Source: Clostridia bacterium
Lineage (GTDB): Bacteria; Bacillota; Clostridia; Lutisporales; Lutisporaceae
Length of the DNA: 64,000 bases
Assembly (NCBI GenBank): GCA_035628995.1
Contig: DASPIR010000024.1
Span: 34,113-98,112 of the forward strand
Reading direction: 5' to 3'
Shown: one piece after another, positions 60,719 to 64,000 of the stretch
Layout of the letters: each line of letters opens with the position of its first letter
Position numbering within the stretch: the stretch's first letter is position 1
Notes under the pieces: model-generated
Told to the model about the DNA's origin: nothing
The model's database searches: none
The model's input: only the letters and a program-made list of their open reading frames with translations
Program-made: the position numbers and the translations under genes

Positions 60719-63088
60719 TTATGGATTTGTAGGTGTGGGAGTAGGTGTGGGTTCTACGCTGTTTTCATCGCCCTCCAGATCTTCCTCACCCTCTAACGGA
60801 TCTTCGCCAATAGCTGGTTCTGTATGTTTATCGCAGAACTCTGTAGGTGCCTCATATATCAAATCGGCAGGTACTTGCTTCTGATCAGGTTGAGGAATAA
60901 AAGGTTCTGTCCTCTGTATAAACACTTTTGACTGAACTAATGTTGATGGACAATTGGGTGTCGCAAGCTTGCCTGTTTCCACGTCGACATCCTTTATAAC
61001 ATGAACATCACAGATACTTTCCGGTCCAGGTTCTGTGCCTTTTATAAAGATCTCCGACTTCACTGTTGAACCCCTGGGATCAAGGGCGCAAAGCTCGGAA
61101 GGTCTTTTGCCTGATACTGTGCAAATATTCACAGATACTAAGCCTCCTGGACGTTCGAAATCTTTCACCTTGAGATTTTTGTGGACTTCCTCCATTACAG
61201 CCTTCCAAAGCTTTGCAGGATAGCTGCCTCCAGTAAAGTTCATAGGTTTCGGGTCATCATGTCCTATCCAGACTGAGGTTGTATAGTAGGGGCTATAGCC
61301 AGTAAACCAGGCATCTTTGTTTGTTGTTGTAGTACCTGTTTTTCCTGCTACCGGCATCTTGGATAATGCAGCATTTCCACCTGTGCCGCCAGTTACAACA
61401 CCCTTCATAATGTCTACCATAAGGTAAGAAACCTGTTCGCTTATAACTTTTGATTTTTCAGGCTTGTTTTCAAAGATTAAGTTTCCGTCCTTATCAAGAA
61501 TCTTTGTAAAGGATATTGGTTTTATTAATATACCCTTATTGGGGAAGACGCTAAATGCTGCAGCCATTTCTATGGGCTTAACACCCTTGGTGACTCCACC
61601 AAGTGCAAGCGATGAAAGACCTTCGTCATTAGTGACCTTGTTATCAGCTTTTGTAACCATAGTTGTAATCCCAAACTTTTTGAGATATTCCAGGGAACGC
61701 TCTATGCCAATATCTTGAACTATTTTGACTGCAACGACATTAGTAGAATGTTTTATGCCCTCTCTCAAAGTCACAAGGCCTTTGAAGTTATTGCTGTAAT
61801 TGCGGGGCTTGTAGTTGCCATAGGCAACAGGGGCATCATCTATAACTGTTCCAACGGTATAACCATTATCTAAAGCCGGGGCATAAGCAGCAAGAGGCTT
61901 TATTGTAGAACCGGGCTGCCTTAAGGATTGAGTAGCTCTATTGAGGCCTCTTCTGACCTTTTCGCTTCTGCCTCCCATAACTGCTTTGATTTCGCCAGTC
62001 CCATTTTCAATTATTATAACAGCAGCTTCAGGCTGTAATATACCGTTGCCATCTTCCTTGCTCTCAGGGAAGAGCTTGGTATTCTTGAAGGTTGCCTCAA
62101 CCATATTCTGCATCTCTGTGTCTATAGTAGCTATTATTTTGAGCCCGCCGTTATAAAGCTTTATCTCAGCCTCTTCTTTACTAAGCCCAAGCTTTTTCTG
62201 CAGTGTGTCAATGACATCATTGATGATCATGTCGGAGAAGTATGTTGTTTCCACTTCTTTTTGAACTTTCGCCAGTTTGATTTCCTGCTTGGAAGTATCG
62301 TCATATTCTGATTGCGTAATAAAGCCTTGGCCAAGCATTTCTTTAAGGATTAAATCTTTTCTTTCCATAGACTTTGCAAAGTTTATATATGGAGAATATG
62401 CTGAAGGATAACGCGTAATACCTGCTATTGTTGCACATTCCGCAAGAGTAAGTTGATCTAGCTCCTTGCCGAAGTAATAAAGAGCCGCTGCCTTAACCCC
62501 TGCAACATTATGCCCAAGTCCTATTGTGTTCAGGTAAGCTTCCAATATCTGCTCCTTACGGAATCTTCTTTCAAGCTGAATAGCATAATACATTTCAACT
62601 ACTTTTCTTTTCCACTTCTTGTCAGGAGTAAGATAAATATTCTTTATAAGCTGCTGTGTAATAGTACTGGCACCCTGAGAAAGCTCTCCGGTCTTTAGGT
62701 CAGCTTTTAAAGCACCAATAATACGATACGGGTCTATACCGTTATGTTTCAAGAAGCGCTTATCTTCGATTGCGATAAAGGCATCTTGCAGGTCCTGAGG
62801 TATTTGATCTATTGTGACCATAGTACGGTTCTCATTTGCGTGAAGATTGTCGATGAGCTTGTCATTCTTATCGACAATATATGTAGTCTGGCTTAAATCA
62901 AACAGTTCATTTACGTTAAGAGGTGCTGCACTTTTTACCCAGGCATAGGCAGTACCTAGTCCGATGCTTCCGCCCAGAAGAATTACCAGAAGCAAGCTGA
63001 GTATAATAAACTTTAAAAATCTATTTAAAGAAAAGGTTCTCTTTTTCTTCTTGCCTTTCCTTGGGGTCTTTGTTTCATTATCGCTCAT
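60719..63088 (-). CDS. class A penicillin-binding protein (PBP1A-like)
   Basis: 789 residues. Cytoplasmic basic start, membrane anchor (~27-52), transglycosylase domain (GT51: AIEDKRFLKHNGID with the catalytic Glu, QGASTITQQLIKN), then transpeptidase with SxxK in QPGSTIKPLAAY, SxN KHSTN and KTGTT (GKTGTTTTNKDAW). C-terminal Pro/Thr-rich tail. Polymerises and crosslinks peptidoglycan. A GCTTTGC/GCAAAGC hairpin lies at 63105-63124 before its ribosome binding site. Confidence 0.95.
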   Translation of the reverse strand: MSDNETKTPRKGKKKKRTFSLNRFLKFIILSLLLVILLGGSIGLGTAYAWVKSAAPLNVNELFDLSQTTYIVDKNDKLIDNLHANENRTMVTIDQIPQDLQDAFIAIEDKRFLKHNGIDPYRIIGALKADLKTGELSQGASTITQQLIKNIYLTPDKKWKRKVVEMYYAIQLERRFRKEQILEAYLNTIGLGHNVAGVKAAALYYFGKELDQLTLAECATIAGITRYPSAYSPYINFAKSMERKDLILKEMLGQGFITQSEYDDTSKQEIKLAKVQKEVETTYFSDMIINDVIDTLQKKLGLSKEEAEIKLYNGGLKIIATIDTEMQNMVEATFKNTKLFPESKEDGNGILQPEAAVIIIENGTGEIKAVMGGRSEKVRRGLNRATQSLRQPGSTIKPLAAYAPALDNGYTVGTVIDDAPVAYGNYKPRNYSNNFKGLVTLREGIKHSTNVVAVKIVQDIGIERSLEYLKKFGITTMVTKADNKVTNDEGLSSLALGGVTKGVKPIEMAAAFSVFPNKGILIKPISFTKILDKDGNLIFENKPEKSKVISEQVSYLMVDIMKGVVTGGTGGNAALSKMPVAGKTGTTTTNKDAWFTGYSPYYTTSVWIGHDDPKPMNFTGGSYPAKLWKAVMEEVHKNLKVKDFERPGGLVSVNICTVSGKRPSELCALDPRGSTVKSEIFIKGTEPGPESICDVHVIKDVDVETGKLATPNCPSTLVQSKVFIQRTEPFIPQPDQKQVPADLIYEAPTEFCDKHTEPAIGEDPLEGEEDLEGDENSVEPTPTPTPTNP

Positions 63089-63403
63089 AATCTACCTCCA
63101 CAATTGCTTTGCTTTAGCAAAGCATACAATAAATAGTCCATTCTGTGACAGAACAATTATAACATACAGGTGTATTTATGGCAAACCAGGGGGATAATAT
63201 CCATTGAACTGTCTGCCTTTAAGGTGATTCTTAACATTTTTGCCAATTTTTAATCCAAGTGCTTTGAAAAACCATTACTCCATAAATATTGACGAGGATT
63301 ATTAAGTTTTGTTACGAGTTTTTAATTATATTTTCAAATATATAAAATAGTTGTAAAGTATGTAACTCTGAATCATATATTAATAAATAGGGGGTGTTTG
63401 CTC

Positions 63404-64000
63404 ATGAGGAGGAAGTTTGGCCAAAGAGGCGGAAAGAAGAAATTCTTCTTCAGCGTGCTGATATTAGCTATTATGCTGATATACTCATATTACATCTTGG
63501 AGAGGAACATTAAGCCGACTATTTTGGCAATGTCAGAGATAAATGCAAGGCTTATTGCAACGCAGGCGATAAATGATGCAGTGAATAGCAAAATAAGCAA
63601 CAACTCTTTTAATCATCTTGTTGATTACAAGACCGACGTTAATGGAAGGATTGCACTTATCCAAGCAAACACTGTGCAAATGAACAAGCTGGCAGCTGAT
63701 ACTTCCTTGGAAATTCAGAAGGAAATAAAAAAGATTGGAATTACAGCCTTGAAGATACCCATATCAAACATTTTTGGAAGCCAGGTATTCGCGAATACCG
63801 GCCCTAAGATAAGTGTGAATATACAGCCGGCAGGTACAGTCAATGTGGATTTCTATACAGATTTTGAGGAAGCGGGTATAAACCAAACTAGACTAAAGAT
63901 ATATCTTATAGTAAAGACGGATGTGCAGATACTAGTCCCGCTGGCAAGCAATAAAATTGATGTAACGACACATATACCGGTTTCTGAAACAATAATTGTA
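63404..64000 (+). CDS. yunB: sporulation protein YunB (3' end outside window)
   Basis: Starts MRRKFGQRGGKKKFFFSVL with a membrane helix, then ERNIKPTILAMSEINARLIA, characteristic of YunB, and continues past the window (199 codons seen). ATG 63404 has AGGGGGTG upstream. Needed for sporulation in Bacillus (SigE regulon). The 63125-63403 gap holds no other gene. Confidence 0.9.
   Translation, partial: MRRKFGQRGGKKKFFFSVLILAIMLIYSYYILERNIKPTILAMSEINARLIATQAINDAVNSKISNNSFNHLVDYKTDVNGRIALIQANTVQMNKLAADTSLEIQKEIKKIGITALKIPISNIFGSQVFANTGPKISVNIQPAGTVNVDFYTDFEEAGINQTRLKIYLIVKTDVQILVPLASNKIDVTTHIPVSETIIV

Noticed and set aside
63105..63124. Riboswitch upstream of the PBP gene
   Set aside because: Only a single 8-bp hairpin is present, with no larger conserved fold recognised.

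Overview
The window is chromosomal DNA of a low-GC, endospore-forming Clostridia-like Firmicute. The evidence is a complete spoIIAA-spoIIAB-sigF operon, a spoVAC-AD-AE-AEa operon, the start of yunB, strong AGGAGG-type ribosome binding sites, TTG/GTG starts and AT-rich codon use. No rRNA, tRNA, CRISPR array or phage module was seen. The species cannot be named from the sequence alone.

Layout: (1) 1-6.06 kb is core: the end of a U32 peptidase, an OmpR-type response regulator with its histidine kinase, mutS2 and a DUF523 gene. (2) 6.1-23.1 kb is an accessory array of about 14 small gene cassettes, mostly one gene each, separated by 78-200 bp imperfect palindromes. These have integron attC architecture: RYYYAAC on the left, GTTRRRY on the right, and complementary inner arms. 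For 11 of 14 cassettes the left half-site of the closing attC is the reverse complement of the sequence at the cassette's own beginning, as expected if each cassette was inserted as a circle. No integrase is present, so this is a cluster of attC sites lacking an integrase (a CALIN-like array) in a Firmicute. An IS110-type element and a decayed second copy both sit at the same position of an attC half-site (RYYYAA^C). The cassettes carry a retropepsin/SEC-C protein, DUF3800, HNH nuclease, GNAT, two methyltransferases, NUDIX, amidohydrolase, a lipoprotein subtilase, a CPBP protease and several unknown proteins. They also carry repeated structured elements next to the attC sites.

(3) 23.2-36.5 kb is a second accessory stretch of small, mostly plus-strand genes with individual ribosome binding sites: six GNATs, a NUDIX, HD and metallophosphoesterase proteins, VOC, HEAT-like and DUF5680 proteins, plus the core GTPase gene ychF. 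It has no recognisable attC but resembles the cassette gene content. It includes a gene with an in-frame amber codon and an ORF without a normal start.

(4) 36.5-51.9 kb is core metabolism: a LysR regulator, DUF3343, an LCP cell-wall ligase, glutamine synthetase, a LUD protein, phosphate butyryltransferase with indolepyruvate:ferredoxin oxidoreductase (2-oxo acid to acyl-CoA to acyl-phosphate), a UvrD-like helicase, a nitrilase-family amidase, ribosomal protein L25/Ctc behind a hairpin that covers its ribosome binding site, MTA phosphorylase, a thymidylate kinase-like protein and asparaginase. (5) 52.0-55.9 kb (minus strand) holds an Orn/Lys/Arg decarboxylase, spermidine synthase and an MGDG-synthase-like glycosyltransferase. 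MTA phosphorylase nearby recycles the by-product of spermidine synthesis. (6) 56.1-64 kb is the sporulation block with a class A penicillin-binding protein and the 5' part of yunB.
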